Source: Bettongia penicillata ogilbyi (taxonomy: Eukaryota; Chordata; Mammalia; Diprotodontia; Potoroidae). Taken from it: a stretch of 64,000 nucleotides of DNA. The position numbers and the translations under genes were made by a program. How positions within the stretch are numbered: position 1 is the first letter of the stretch; each line of letters starts with the position of its first letter. Shown piece after piece: positions 43,103-53,595 of the stretch. Location of the stretch: the NCBI GenBank assembly GCA_023548195.1, contig JAJHZJ010000121.1, positions 6,476,058-6,540,057 of the forward strand, given 5' to 3'. The notes below the pieces were generated by a model. The model was not told the DNA's origin. It saw only the letters and a program-made list of their open reading frames with translations, and did no database searches.

Positions 43103-43787
43103 GAGAAAAAATATGCTATGTAAACAGATCTTAAGAAAACTTAATGTGTCCCTAATATTGGATTTACAGGTCTCTCCTAATTTATGCAGCATTGATACAA
43201 TTGGTAATTCATTTGGCATGAGGCAATTTCTAGTTTATATTTGAGAATCATAGCCAGACCTCAGCAAAGCTGTGAAGTTGGAAGTATTTGTTTTCATCCT
43301 TCCTCCCTTCCCCTATCCCACTCCCCACTCCACCCAAAGAGGTTCCTTTCCCCACTCTATGGTATTGACCTTTCTGTGGTATTTCACATGGTTGACCATC
43401 ACCCTTCTTGAAATAGCCTCTTTCCTTGGTCTCTATAACACATGCTAGGCTTGGACATGTCAGACTTTCTCTATACCCCTTTACTGGCCCTACTTTCTCT
43501 TCTGGTCCCCTAATTGAAGACATATTCTTTTTTTTTTTTTTAATTTTTTTTCTGAAGACATATTAAGTATATTTTTGGTATACCACTCTTTTTCTTCAGA
43601 GATAATTCTATAATGGAGGTGACAGATACTCTGACAACTTTAACTATCTATCATCTTTGTGTGGGTAAATACAAAACTATACTATATATTTCAATCCAGT
43701 ATTGCTCCCAGGTTCTGTACCCTTAGAGGACAAATCCACTGAGATATATTCCTCAGTCAAATTAAACTAAAAATTCAAAACCCAAAA
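43103..43787. other. unassigned stretch
   Basis: Pyrimidine-rich at 43260-43510, with a poly(T) run at 43528-43542. The 91-codon minus-strand frame here has no domain. No repeat family recognised with confidence. Confidence 0.3.
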
Positions 43788-44022
43788 TGCAGGCATCTAG
43801 TTAGCCCAGTGGCTAGTGTCAGGAAGACCTGAGTTCTAATCCTGCTTCAAATATTAGCTATGAGATTCAGGACACGTCACCTCTCTGATTCTTATTTACT
43901 CATCTGTAAAATAAGGGTTAATAATAACAATAGCATCTACATGGAAGGATCATTTTATCAAATAAGATATATGGAAATTGCTTTGCAAACCTTAAGATGT
44001 AAATGCTAGCTATTATTACTAA
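43788..44022 (+). repeat. MIR SINE, near full length
   Basis: Head (caggcatctagttagccc), B-box (aagacctgagttctaatcc), CORE (tactcatctgtaaaataagg) and tail (gctttgcaaaccttaagatg, aaatgctagctattatta). Confidence 0.8.
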
Positions 44023-44335
44023 AATAACCTTCCCTGCCTCCCACCCCTGCAAAGCTGGCTTTTGCTCCTAACTCCTCTATTTACATCATTCTCTTATGTA
44101 TGTATATATGTATAAACATGTGCAATATATCTATAAGATATTTTCCATACTAATGAAGTACTTATAATTGAGTTGAAAAAGATGAAATATCATCTCAGGA
44201 AAAAATATAAAGTTATAGCTTTAAAATTGTATTATGGCTATAAAGTTAAGCTTTTATAATTATATATTTTCTATAATTTTATAACGTTCATAAAAATATA
44301 AAGTTATATAACTTTTAAAGCTGTGGATCATTAAG
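44023..44335. other. AT-rich stretch with short direct repeat
   Basis: Two near-identical aaatataaagttata phrases occur around 44206 and 44296, in otherwise simple AT-rich sequence. Confidence 0.4.
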
Positions 44336-44628
44336 AAGGTGCCAGAAATCAGAAATGTAGTTCTGCTACTTACTATCCATATGCCATAGCACAAGTCACT
44401 TGCCAAGGCTGGGTCTCAATTCTGGAGCCAGAGGAGTTCAAATCCTGCCTCTGATCAATACTATCTATACAACCTTATGTGAGTTACTTAACCTCTCTGG
44501 GGTTTCAGTTTCTTCACCCATAAAATGAGGGAGTTGGACCTTTCAAGTGCCTTTCAAGTCTTCATATGATATTATAATTAGATGGCCTTTAAGATCCCTT
44601 CTGGCTTTAAATTCTGATCTTTGACTCT
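44336..44628 (+). repeat. MIR SINE split by another MIR
   Basis: The outer MIR has CORE sequence (agcacaagtcacttgccaag, gctgggtctcaat) up to about 44422 and resumes at about 44582 with its tail (gatggcctttaagatccc, ttctggctttaaattc). The bases between form a second MIR. Confidence 0.65.
44423..44580 (+). repeat. MIR SINE nested in MIR
   Basis: B-box (gagttcaaatcctgcctc), CORE (gtgagttacttaacctctc, cttcacccataaaatgagg) and its own tail phrase (gtgcctttcaagtcttc). Confidence 0.65.
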
Positions 44629-44671
44629 TCTTTCTTTCTTACACATCACATTCTCCCTAATGTCTCTTCTT

Positions 44672-44807
44672 TTCTTTTAAAGAATTTTTTTTGGAGGGGG
44701 CAACGCAATTGGGGTTAAGCCTAAGTTTGCACAGCTAGTTCCAAGTGTCTGAGGCTGAATTTGAACTCAGGTCCTCCAGACTCCAGGGCCAGAGCTCTGT
44801 TCACTGT
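44672..44807 (-). repeat. young short CORE-SINE with imperfect TSD
   Basis: Antisense. An A-rich tail (tttttttt on this strand) is followed by gcaattggggttaagcc, a CORE remnant (tgcacagctagttccaag) and a B-box (tgaactcaggtcctcc). Flanking sequences tgtctcttctt (44661-44671) and tgtctctcctt (44808-44818) differ at one base and look like a target-site duplication. The head is truncated at ctctgttcactg. Confidence 0.7.
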
Positions 44808-44839
44808 TGTCTCTCCTTAAAATTACTCATATTCATCTC

Positions 44840-45462
44840 TTTTCTATTTCAGTTACCACCACTCTAATGTAGATAACAAATTATCCACTTCATATAACTG
44901 CTCTCTCTACTCTGGTCACTCTCCTCTCCAATCCACTATGCAAAATTCAGCCAGAATAAGATTTCTAAGACATTGTGTTGCAGCCTTTCCCAGGGAATTC
45001 CACTATCTATTAGATAAAGTGCCTTAGTTTGACTTTCAAAGCTGCGCATTCATCTGGTCCCAGTCAGCTAGTTCAACCTTCTTTTACCTGATTCCCCAAC
45101 ACAAATTAATGAATCCATTCACACTAGTCTAAGTCCCATTCCTCAAATAAGTCTTGCACATTCCCAATTCGGTATTTTCTTCACAGTTTTGCCCTGCCTG
45201 CAACGTCCTTCCAGCTATTGAAAGCAACCTACCCTTCAAGACCTGCCTCAGACCCCACTTCTCTGTCGCTCCCCCATCCCCAAACATACTTTCGCTACGA
45301 ACCATAATGATCGTTTCCTCAGCAGAACTGTTTTTTCATACGGACATTATTCATCATGACTCATTTAGTACCTAAATTATTTTATGAGTTTATGGTTTTA
45401 TTTGCCCCTAGTGAAATTGCAAGCACCTTGTTAGTGGGGACCATGTCTTAAAGGTATGTAAA
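44840..45462 (+). mobile_element. L2 LINE 3' end
   Basis: Contains ctctggtcactctcctctcc, gactttcaaagctgcgcatt, cattcatctggtccc, agttttgccctgcctgcaac, cccttcaagacctgcctcag and tttgcccctagtgaaattg, in L2 order. The 73-codon frame at 45154 is part of it and is not functional. Confidence 0.7.
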
Positions 45463-45489
45463 ATATGTATGCATATGTATGCATGTATG

Positions 45490-45646
45490 TATTAGGCTCA
45501 TAGATTTAGAGATAGAATGGACCTTAGAGGTCATTCAACTAACTTCATTTTACAGATGAGGAAACTAAGGCGCAGGGAGAGGTAGTGACTTACCACCAGG
45601 ATATGCAGTAGGAAGCTAGAGGGATAGAATTCAACCCTGGGGCTTA
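45490..45646 (-). repeat. MIR SINE
   Basis: Antisense. Tail (ggctcatagatttagagata, gaatggaccttagaggtc, ttttacagatgaggaaacta) then a diverged CORE. Confidence 0.75.
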
Positions 45647-45709
45647 GAGTTTAATCAAGGATTACATTCAATTCTACATCCTATGTCCCTTCTAAAGCTC
45701 CCTGCTATG

Positions 45710-45885
45710 TCCTAGATGACAGGTAGATAAAGGGAGGGCTGTGGAGTCAGGAGGATCTGAGTTTAAATCCTACCCCTGACTCTAAATCCTACCCCTGATT
45801 TTATATGAGTTATAAGAACTTGGGCAAATTATTTAAGCTTTCAGTGACCTACACAACTCTCTAAAGCTAAGAGTTACAGGTAAGT
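45710..45885 (+). repeat. MIR SINE with internal 19-bp-period duplication
   Basis: B-box region (gtggagtcaggaggatctg) and CORE (aacttgggcaaattatttaa). The 16-bp phrase taaatcctacccctga occurs at 45764-45779 and again at 45783-45798, a local tandem duplication. Confidence 0.7.
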
Positions 45886-46057
45886 GGCAGTCTGAATGAG
45901 GAAGTTTCTATATAAAGATACCCCCATACCATAAAATCCCGGGTCAGAACAAAAATAAAATGGGCATACATTTCAACATCCATGTATATGAATAATGACT
46001 GATACAAGAGTACTTTTAGAGTTTGCAAAAGTAGTTCATATAATTCATTTAATATCA

Positions 46058-46168
46058 TAATGATCCTTGTGGTAAAGACTTACAGACATTCTTATCTGTA
46101 TTTTAAACATGAGGAATGGGGGCTCCAAAAGATTAGATGACTTGTCCATAGTAACAAATCTAAGTAGT
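46058..46168 (-). repeat. MIR SINE fragment
   Basis: Antisense with gatccttgtggtaaagac, tattttaaacatgaggaatg and gatgacttgtccatagtaac. Confidence 0.55.
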
Positions 46169-46494
46169 TTCAGAGACATACATCTACTTTATATCTGAAG
46201 AGAGTGAGAGAAAATGTCCAGAGACAAGAAAATTGGAGTGTGGAAAAGAAAAAAAATATATAACCAGTCAGGAAAATATCCAAACTCCCAAATCCCATCT
46301 GAAAAATCTATCTTATGAAGGAAAGGGAAGGGAAAGAACCAGTAGGGAAAGGGAGGGGGAGTTAATGGTAAAGGAATGGGCAGAAGGGAGAGGTGTTTAT
46401 GGTAAGGAAAGAAGCTTATGAAGCCTACCTGTACTTTGGTGTATACCTTCATGATGGACCTTTAGATGTCAGTATACACTATCACTGATAATGA
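46169..46494. other. purine-rich unassigned stretch
   Basis: Gaa/gga-rich sequence gives overlapping open frames of 62 and 87 codons on opposite strands. No domain, probably compositional. Confidence 0.4.
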
Positions 46495-46550
46495 TATAAT
46501 AATATATAATACATATATTATAATAATATATAATAATATAATAATAACAC
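46495..46550. repeat. TA/TAA simple repeat
   Basis: Repeated aatatataataatata units. Confidence 0.8.
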
Positions 46551-47415
46551 ACAGAACAACTTTAAGATTCAAATGCAATCCTTTTGTAAAAATTAGGTTA
46601 TTCTAATAATGTTCCAGAATTAGGGATGAAAATAGGAAATGTGAAATGGAAAACAATTCTAAAATAAAAAATCTAATAAAATAAAAATGCTATTTGAATC
46701 TGTTTTTTTTCTACTGTAGGAGGAAAAATTCTGTTTATAGATAGCAACTCCAAAGTCAAGCTATTAAGAAGAATTTTCCAGTGAAAAAACTTAAAAACCT
46801 GGATCTCTTTAACCATGCATTATCATGCTATATATTATGAATTCCTGGGTTTTAGTTAAACTAGGACAGGTTCTGAGTAATCTGTAGGAAAAGATGCTGC
46901 ACTGAATCTTTTAAAGAAGGAGCATGCTCCGTGCACTCACTGATCAGCAGTCACATGAAATTGATGAAGCTTACTTCTCCTTTTCAGGGTAAGAGCTGGT
47001 ATTAGGGCCAATAAAATAAAATAAAAGGCTTCTGAATTATGAGCTGCTATTTTCAGACACCAACCTGAGAAGAGAACTGAGCCAGGAGTGTGGACTCTAG
47101 TGACCTATTAAAAGCTATTTTCTTTCAATGCAGTCATGCTTGTCAAAACATTCATTAGCGACAAATTAATACAATATTTACTAAAGCCTCTGCTGCTATA
47201 CGGAGGGGTGGGCAGGTAATTTAGCTTGTCAGAAATCAGTCTCATTGGAGTTGGGAGGCTACTCAGAAATAAAAGCTAAGAAAAAGAAACATCTATGAAA
47301 ATTTATAACATCAAAGGAGCAAAAGAAATGTTTAGCAAAGCAAAAATAATGCTATGAATTTGTTAAGGGTAAATGCCTTGTGACACATATAAGGCATTTC
47401 TAATCCTGCTATTTA
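46551..47415. other. repeat-free block, candidate conserved noncoding element
   Basis: No transposon recognisable. Segment 46890-47290 has mixed composition with CpGs and homeodomain/HMG-type motifs (ctccgtgcactcactgatc, cattcattagcgacaaatta, gcttgtcaaaacattc, ctatacggagggg). One of the stronger enhancer-like stretches by eye. Function is inference. Confidence 0.28.
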
Positions 47416-47512
47416 TTTACGTGTTCTCCTCTCCTGTCAATGATATAAAAATTCTTTGAGGGCAGGGACTGACTTTTTTCTTCATATCCCCCAAATCTAA
47501 CTTAGATGGACA
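47416..47512 (+). repeat. L2 3' end fragment
   Basis: Contains aaaattctttgagggcaggg and actgacttttttcttcatat. It is followed by a MIR-like fragment (gtgcttatcatacaccag, ttactaagtactggggatac) to about 47600. Confidence 0.6.
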
Positions 47513-47737
47513 GATGAAGTATTTTAAAAGTGCTTATCATACACCAGACACCTTACTAAGTACTGGGGATACACAGAAAAGCAAAGAGCTAGTAATAAGT
47601 AGCCTTTCTTATTCCATTTTGCCATCAATTTGATTATGTGTGGCAATTCAGTTTACTATATGCAAGTAGCCTGAAGATATCTTGTTTCCCCTCACATTTT
47701 CCTTTAAGCCATCTGGGGCAGTTTGGTTTAGTTCAGG

Positions 47738-47986
47738 GGTAGCTAGGTGGCATACTGAATAGAGTGCTGGATCTGGAGCCAAGAAGCCCTGACTTCAAAT
47801 CCAAAGTCAGATTCTAGTGCTGTGATTCTGAACAAATCATTTAATCTCCAGTCATCAGTTTTCTCATATGTAAAATGGGGCTAATATTTTCTACTTCCCA
47901 GGCTTATTGTAAGGATCAAGCAGGATAATATGAAGGCATTTTGAAAACCTTAAAATGCTATGAAAATTCTAGCTACTATTTTTATT
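47738..47986 (+). repeat. MIR/Ther-1 CORE-SINE, near full length
   Basis: Head (ggtagctaggtggcatactg), B-box (cctgacttcaaatccaaag), CORE (ctcatatgtaaaatgggg) and tail (cttattgtaaggatcaagc, aaaaccttaaaatgctatg). Confidence 0.8.
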
Positions 47987-48054
47987 CTAAAGTTAAAGTA
48001 TGAATATACACAATATGCTTCATGAGGACAAGACACATCTCTCAATTCTCTTCA

Positions 48055-48410
48055 CCGGACAAATTATGATACGTGAATGTCATGGAATACTTTTGCATGC
48101 TTTTGAATGATACTTGTAAGGAATTTAGGAAAAAAAACATGAAAAATTTGTAATAATTGCTGTAGATTAAGGTAAAAATAATCAGGAGAACAATATATAC
48201 ATAATGACCTCAGCACTAAAGGCAGAACCTAACTGAGATTCGTTGCAATGATCAATCTTGGTCTGGGAGAGCAGATAATTTACCATACCTCCCTCCTCTC
48301 TGTAAAGAGGTAAGGACTATGGGAGTAGACAGTAAGATAGCCTATAAGCCATTGCCATTTTGTCAGTCAATTTTCCCTAACAGTTCCTTTTTCTTTTTAA
48401 TAGAAGAAAC
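48055..48410 (+). mobile_element. L1-type LINE 3' end, old
   Basis: Contains atgtcatggaatacttttgc, atcaggagaacaatatatac, atcttggtctgggagagc and ctctctgtaaagaggtaagg. Same family as the elements at 3957 and 33715. Confidence 0.5.
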
Positions 48411-48594
48411 ATCAGAAAGTGAAAGTTGGGCAAATAACAAAATGAATAAAAAGTTTTATTAAAGGAATGTAAATATGCAAATAGATAAATAAATGGATGG
48501 ATAGCTCTTCTCAATTCTATCTAAAGTTCTATGTTGACAGAACAAACAAAATCTAATTATGACGCTCATAGTAGGACCAGAGCACCAACATAAA
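48411..48594. other. unassigned stretch
   Basis: Contains a short gata/aata run near 48480-48505. Nothing else recognised. Confidence 0.3.
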
Positions 48595-48717
48595 TTTATG
48601 GTTGGAAGGGACCGTAGAGTACATTAGAGTAAACTGCAGTAACTACAGAAGACCATGGAATCCAACCCATTATTTTACAGATGAGGCAACTGAGGTCCAG
48701 AGAGGTTAAAATAAGTG
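48595..48717 (-). repeat. MIR SINE fragment
   Basis: Antisense tail (ttggaagggaccgtagag) and CORE (ttttacagatgaggcaac, tgaggtccagagaggttaa). The solo LTR lies next to it. Confidence 0.7.
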
Positions 48718-48723
48718 TGCAAA

Positions 48724-49177
48724 TGTAAGAGAATTGCCAACCCCCAGCCTCTTGGATGGCATTCACTGGCCACGACTCAGGTAAACTGAGGGAAGACTGG
48801 TAAGGCAAGAACAAGATGGTGCTGGGAGGAAGGGTTCCGCCCCTGTTTTGCTCAAGGCTATTTTCCCGGGCTTTTCAGAGAACAAAGAGGCCAAAATGTT
48901 TTTCTTTCTTGGGGCAGTCCACTCTGGGCAGTCCTGGTTTAAGGTAAATTACTTCCTTAAAAGGGCAAAATAACTGGTGATAGGTTCACTTAGAACACTG
49001 GTGTCAGAGAAGAGATAAAAGCACCGGCTCACTGCTTGAATAAACGGAGTTCTTACTTTCTTGTCTCCCGCCTCAGTCATTGCTTACAGCTAACTCCACC
49101 AAGGCCCGCAGGCCTCTGCTGGTCAGATAAGCCTGTGGGCCCGAGAGATCAGGCCCAGACTCCCAGGGTCCCTAACA
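48724..49177 (+). mobile_element. solo LTR of an endogenous retrovirus (class II-like)
   Basis: A 454-bp unit starting TGTAAGAG and ending CTAACA (the usual TG...CA termini). It is flanked by a perfect 6-bp duplication tgcaaa (48718-48723 and 49178-49183). A TATA-like gataaaa lies at 49014-49020 and a poly(A) signal AATAAA at 49039-49044. That spacing implies a very short R region and a U5 of about 110 bp. The 6-bp duplication and short R fit betaretrovirus-like class II elements. No viral genes remain, so internal sequence was lost by LTR-LTR recombination. Confidence 0.88.
49014..49044 (+). promoter_or_regulatory. LTR core promoter and poly(A) signal
   Basis: The TATA-like box gataaaa (49014-49020) and AATAAA (49039-49044) are 18 bases apart within the solo LTR. 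The transcription start would be expected near 49045. Whether the promoter is active cannot be judged from sequence. Confidence 0.6.
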
Positions 49178-49183
49178 TGCAAA

Positions 49184-50619
49184 TATTAAATGAATAAAAT
49201 ATTTAGCAGGAATTTTAACAGCCTTTTACTGTCTACTGAAACACAGAATCAGCTAAAATACCAATAGAGAATCTAGTAATTTGAGTAGAAATATTCTTCC
49301 TAGAAACTTTTCACCTGCTCACCCATAATATCATAACATTATACATTTAGTATAATAGTAACTAGAAGGAGATATAGAAAAATGCAGGGAGCAAACTGAA
49401 CATTATACTGTAAGATATGAGAATGTAGCTAGGTAAACTCTAAGGCTGCTTCCAACTCTAGACTTTATCCCATGACTTTTATCTCTGTCTTTCCAGATTA
49501 TGATAAATGGATGCATTTGTTGGGAATTTTTTTTGGTTCTCAATATTTTTTCAATGAAATTTGAATCATTATCACATGTCACAATGATTGGTATATTTGC
49601 ACATTCACCACATTTGATGCCTCTAACTTTGTCAGGATTCTGGGGACACATTCTCAAAAGTGAGTCAGCAGGGTGAGTCCCAACCTTAACAGGGAGTTTA
49701 TTGTTATGTTACTGAGGCCTCTTCCAGATGGTATTTCCTGGAAAGTCAAGTATGTTTGGTTGTGAGCTGCTGTGAAATGGAGAGGTCATTCTGTTTTCAA
49801 AGTTCAGGTCAAAAGTCACCTTCTTTATAAAAATTTACCCGGTGAGACACACAGTATTGATTCTCCTGCAGATTCAGCATACCGTGCATGCTTCTCTCCA
49901 TCAATAGCCAATCTAACCCAAATAAAATTGTGTTGTAATTTTGAGTTGTCCAACTGTCTTACCCTAACAAATTTATAATTTGCTAGTAATGTCTTCTATG
50001 TTAGCGTCTTCATTTTTGCCCTGAGGATGCCCAGGTTCAGTACACCATGAACATGAGGAAGGCAAAATATAAATTGAAAATGAAAATAACTTGCCTATTA
50101 AAATTCTTAAACTATTACAGACTTCAAAATTCTGTTCTACCTGAGAAGACAGGTGATGCCATTTACAATGCCATCCCACTTCATAACCAAGATTGTAGGG
50201 GTAACAGTTGAGTGAGCACAATGTCCTTCCTCATTCCTAGCTGACATCAATTACCTTGCTACTTAGAAGTCACTTACTCAGGATTATTATTTTTAGATTT
50301 TTCCACAAAACAGTTTTGCTACCTGACATTAAGTCATAACAGATTATTTTTAAAAGAGAAGAGAAGGGATGGGAAATGATGAACATTTCAACAAAAGGTC
50401 AGAGGAAGGAGACTTTAATGAGTTCCTATTAAGAGGCATTTGAAACGTTCTTCCCATCTCAGTTGAATGTAAAACCTGACCTAGAAAACTTGCTCTTTTC
50501 CCCATGTTAAAATTATTTGTTACTTATTTTTGATGAATAATTTTTTTTCAACTCGTAAGGAAGGCATCAATAAACACAAGCTTCACTGCGAAAATAAGCA
50601 TAACTGTTAGTAATTTTTT
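49184..50619. other. mostly unassigned intergenic stretch
   Basis: A MIR tail fragment (ctaaggctgcttccaactc) lies near 49440-49460. Nothing else is recognised. The short frames at 49403-50221 (68-84 codons) have no domain. Confidence 0.35.
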
Positions 50620-51110
50620 TAAATTTATTTTATTTTTAATTTATGGAATAAAACAAGCATTTCCATAACATAGTATAATTTTTTAAAAAAAGACTGCACA
50701 TGAAACTGCAAATCTACTGTATATAACTTGCTATCCCTTTTTAGGTATACAATAGTATAATAATGTAAATTTCCCTTTTCTTTCCCCACCACCCTAGAAA
50801 TGGTCAACATTAAACACAAATACACACATATGCACATACATATATGCACATATATGTGTAAGCATATAAAATTATTCTATACATACAGTTCTTTTTCTGG
50901 ATGAAGATAGGATCTTTTTTTCATGTGTTCTCTATAGTTAATTTGGGCATTTATAATAATCAAAATAATGTATCTGATCAAAGTCACTTTTAAAATAACA
51001 CTGCAAGTTACCATAAACAATGTGCCCTCAGTTCTGCTTATTTCACTCGTCATTATTTCATGTAACTCTAATCAGGGTTTGATTTATAATTTTGTTGGTA
51101 ACCTAGACTT
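50620..51110 (-). mobile_element. antisense LINE 3' end (L1-type)
   Basis: Begins with a T-rich antisense tail, then aatttatggaataaaacaag, acttgctatccctttttagg, accctagaaatggtcaaca, a TA/CA tract at 50820-50865, ctttttctggatgaagatag and ctgcttatttcactcgtc. It appears to be the same LINE family as the insert at 18771-19506. Confidence 0.6.
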
Positions 51111-51899
51111 AAGGTAGTGGTGGACAAAACATTAATAATGCTGTTTAAAATTCTAAGTGTATGAGGTGCACTTTTTTCTGGAAAGTCAATTATTAAATAC
51201 TTACCAGCTTACAACTTGAGTAAATTAGCTAACTTCTTAATATCCCTAGGTAATTCTCTTTGACTACAGGTTCCAAAGCAGATGCTGATTTCAAGTGATA
51301 AGGCAAGCTCCCTCATAGAAGTTCCCTATATTAATGATTCATTTTTAAATTCCTCTGGCTTAATAGAGTAAAGCATGTCACGTATGCTTTCACATAAAGA
51401 AAGCACATCATCTACCTACCATGGTAGTATTAGATGTGTCCTCTATATTTCAGAATTAAATCAACAAAAGAAAATAAGACAATACCTGATGCCAGGACTC
51501 ACTGATATGGAAGACTAGGATTTTGGCTTGTGACAGGTAAATTCTAGAAAAACCTATTCAACAAGGAATGCAGATCTTGTTCTCCCAAAACACATCTTTA
51601 TAGGTTAGAGGCAAAGCCCACTAAGAATCAGCTATGGATAGAGAAAAGAGAAAGATATTTAGAGCTATAATTTCCAAATCATTTTTGATAGTACACCTCA
51701 TCAGCAAAAAAATTTAACCATGCACACCCAATATGTGTATGTACTACTTAAGATTGTGAAACTTACACAAAAAAAGAAATTAAAAAAGACATAAAAATAA
51801 AATAAATATATAATAAAAACAATATATTTTATACATGACACGTTATAAATGTTATACATAAGTAATATAATAAAAATAAAATAATATTTAATCTAACAG
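51111..51899. other. unassigned intergenic stretch
   Basis: No repeat recognised. Strongly A/T-rich at 51760-51890. Confidence 0.3.
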
Positions 51900-52275
51900 T
51901 CTACAGGGGGCCATTGGAGTTTATGGAGAAGGGAAGTGATATAATCAGTCCTGTGCTTTAGGAATATCTTTTTTGACAGCTAAGTGGAGAATGAATTGGA
52001 GAAGAGAGTTTCTGGCCTACTTCATTTCCTCATCACTTCACACCTAGACTAACAAATAGCCTCTTAATTGGTCTTTCTCTCTTAAATTTCTTTCCTTGAA
52101 AGCTGACAAGATTTGGCAACTGATGAAATATGAGGATGTTGAGTGACGGTAAGTTATGATTTGAAGATGATATAGAGGTTGTGAAAATCGTGGTGACTAG
52201 AAGGATGGTAGTATCCTCAACAGCAATAGGAAAGTTTTGAAGATAGGTGAATTGAGGGAAAAGATAATATAATGA
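51900..52275 (+). repeat. ancient interspersed repeat, interrupted by L2 piece
   Basis: Left part: gggggccattggagtttatg, gaagtgatataatcagtcc, gacagctaagtggagaatg. Right part from about 52095: ggtgactagaaggatggtag and cctcaacagcaataggaaag. I recognise both as parts of one old dispersed mammalian repeat but cannot name it. Between them, 52020-52088 reads like an L2 piece (cacttcacacctagactaac). Confidence 0.45.
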
Positions 52276-52464
52276 TATCAGTAATTAACATCACAATCCA
52301 TCCATGCCAACTTAGGCTGTATGACTCACCCTGTACCACCCAAAATGAAAAGGGGGAAAGGGACAGAGAGGATGCAGTACTAACTCATGGGTCACTGCAT
52401 CCATGCATAGAGCCCTTTGAGGGTACCTAGTCATGAGAAGATCTGGGGACCAATAGACTGTTAG

Positions 52465-52565
52465 GGAACTAATTTATTATATATGGCCCCAATAATATAC
52501 CATATTGTATTCTGGTCTGGGTACCAGATTTTAAAAGGGTCATGGAATGCAGTCCTATGAAAAGG
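52465..52565 (+). mobile_element. CR1/L3 LINE, part 1
   Basis: Contains atattgtattctggtctggg and taccagattttaaaagggtc, corresponding to a phrase before the 3' end of CR1/L3. It is followed by a diverged stretch and an antisense MIR. Confidence 0.5.
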
Positions 52566-52671
52566 GGATTACCTATACCCTTTTCCTCCAACACCTCAAA
52601 TAAATGAATTCCTTGAATTTGGAAATAATTTGGAAAACCTTGTTAGTACATTATCACTATGACTGTTGTTG

Positions 52672-52877
52672 TTAACAGCTAATGTACATACAGCACTTTA
52701 AAGTTTGCATCTCCTTTGATCCTAACAGTCCTGGGAAGTAAGTGTTATTTTAGCCTCATTGTGTGGCTGAGTAAATTGAGGCTGATTTGCCCAGAGTGAC
52801 ATTATTAAGTGTGTGAGGCACATTTTGAACTCAGGTCTTTCTGACTTCAAGTCCAATACTCTAGCCACATAGATGCT
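52672..52877 (-). repeat. MIR SINE inserted in CR1/L3
   Basis: Antisense tail (actttaaagtttgcatctc, cctgggaagtaagtgttat), CORE (cccagagtgacattattaag) and B-box (ttgaactcaggtctttctg). Confidence 0.8.
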
Positions 52878-52995
52878 TTATACAAGTTGAGGTGACTTCA
52901 AGGGATAGTGAGAAGTCTGGAAAACATGCCTTCTGAACAACCGTAAAAGGAACTGGGTTTGCTTAGCATGGATAATCACAAAAGTGGAGAGCCAC
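52878..52995 (+). mobile_element. CR1/L3 LINE, part 2
   Basis: Contains tctggaaaacatgccttctg, aacaaccgtaaaaggaactg and tttgcttagcatggataatc. This corresponds to the CR1/L3 sequence immediately upstream of that found at 57266. Confidence 0.5.
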
Positions 52996-53126
52996 TCTAC
53001 TTTTACTGCTGAGGAAACTGTGACTCAAAGAGATAAAATACTTGCTCAAACTTATAAAATTAGTTAGTGGTAGAGAATAAAATCCCAGGTCTCTTGATAT
53101 TTTCTGAACATTGCACCAAACTTATC
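52996..53126 (-). repeat. MIR SINE fragment
   Basis: Antisense with tttactgctgaggaaactg, tacttgctcaaacttataa and atcccaggtctcttgat. Confidence 0.6.
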
Positions 53127-53595
53127 TTTCAGATAAGTCAGTTATTTTTATGAAAATCATCATTATCCAAGTTCAGCATTTTGTACAATAATTACAAAGA
53201 ATTTTTTGAAACATAAACATTGCATGGGTTTAATGACTGAGAAATAACTAAAAATGAGAAAAGGAGGACACAAATTGCCAATGCAATTCAACATATGAAA
53301 ACATTTTAGTTAATTAGAACTTTAAAAAATCATCATAGAATGACAGAAAGCTTATGTGGTCATTCTTCCACTCTAATTCACCATGGAAAAGACTAACATG
53401 CAACAACTGTCACTCTGATTTTGTCTCCCCTAGCCTGAAATGTAATTAAATTGATTGGTTTTTAATTGACTATTTCATGTGTATCAAAAATTTTAATATG
53501 GAATTTCACAAAACTACAGCATGCTGTCTTGTTAATCTTATTCTAAGTTTTATCAGAATTGGGAAGAAGACACAACAGCCATCTTGACAATATTT
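53127..53595. other. unassigned stretch
   Basis: AT-rich, no repeat recognised. It lies between the two halves of the split CR1/L3. Confidence 0.3.

Noticed and set aside
44206..44312. Two copies of an aaatataaagttata phrase as a possible transposon border
   Set aside because: The sequence is low-complexity and AT-rich, and the phrases lack matching termini or target duplications.
48724..49177. Possibility that the LTR belongs to a full provirus
   Set aside because: Both 6-bp duplications directly flank a single LTR, and no retroviral gene sequence or second LTR is recognisable in the window.
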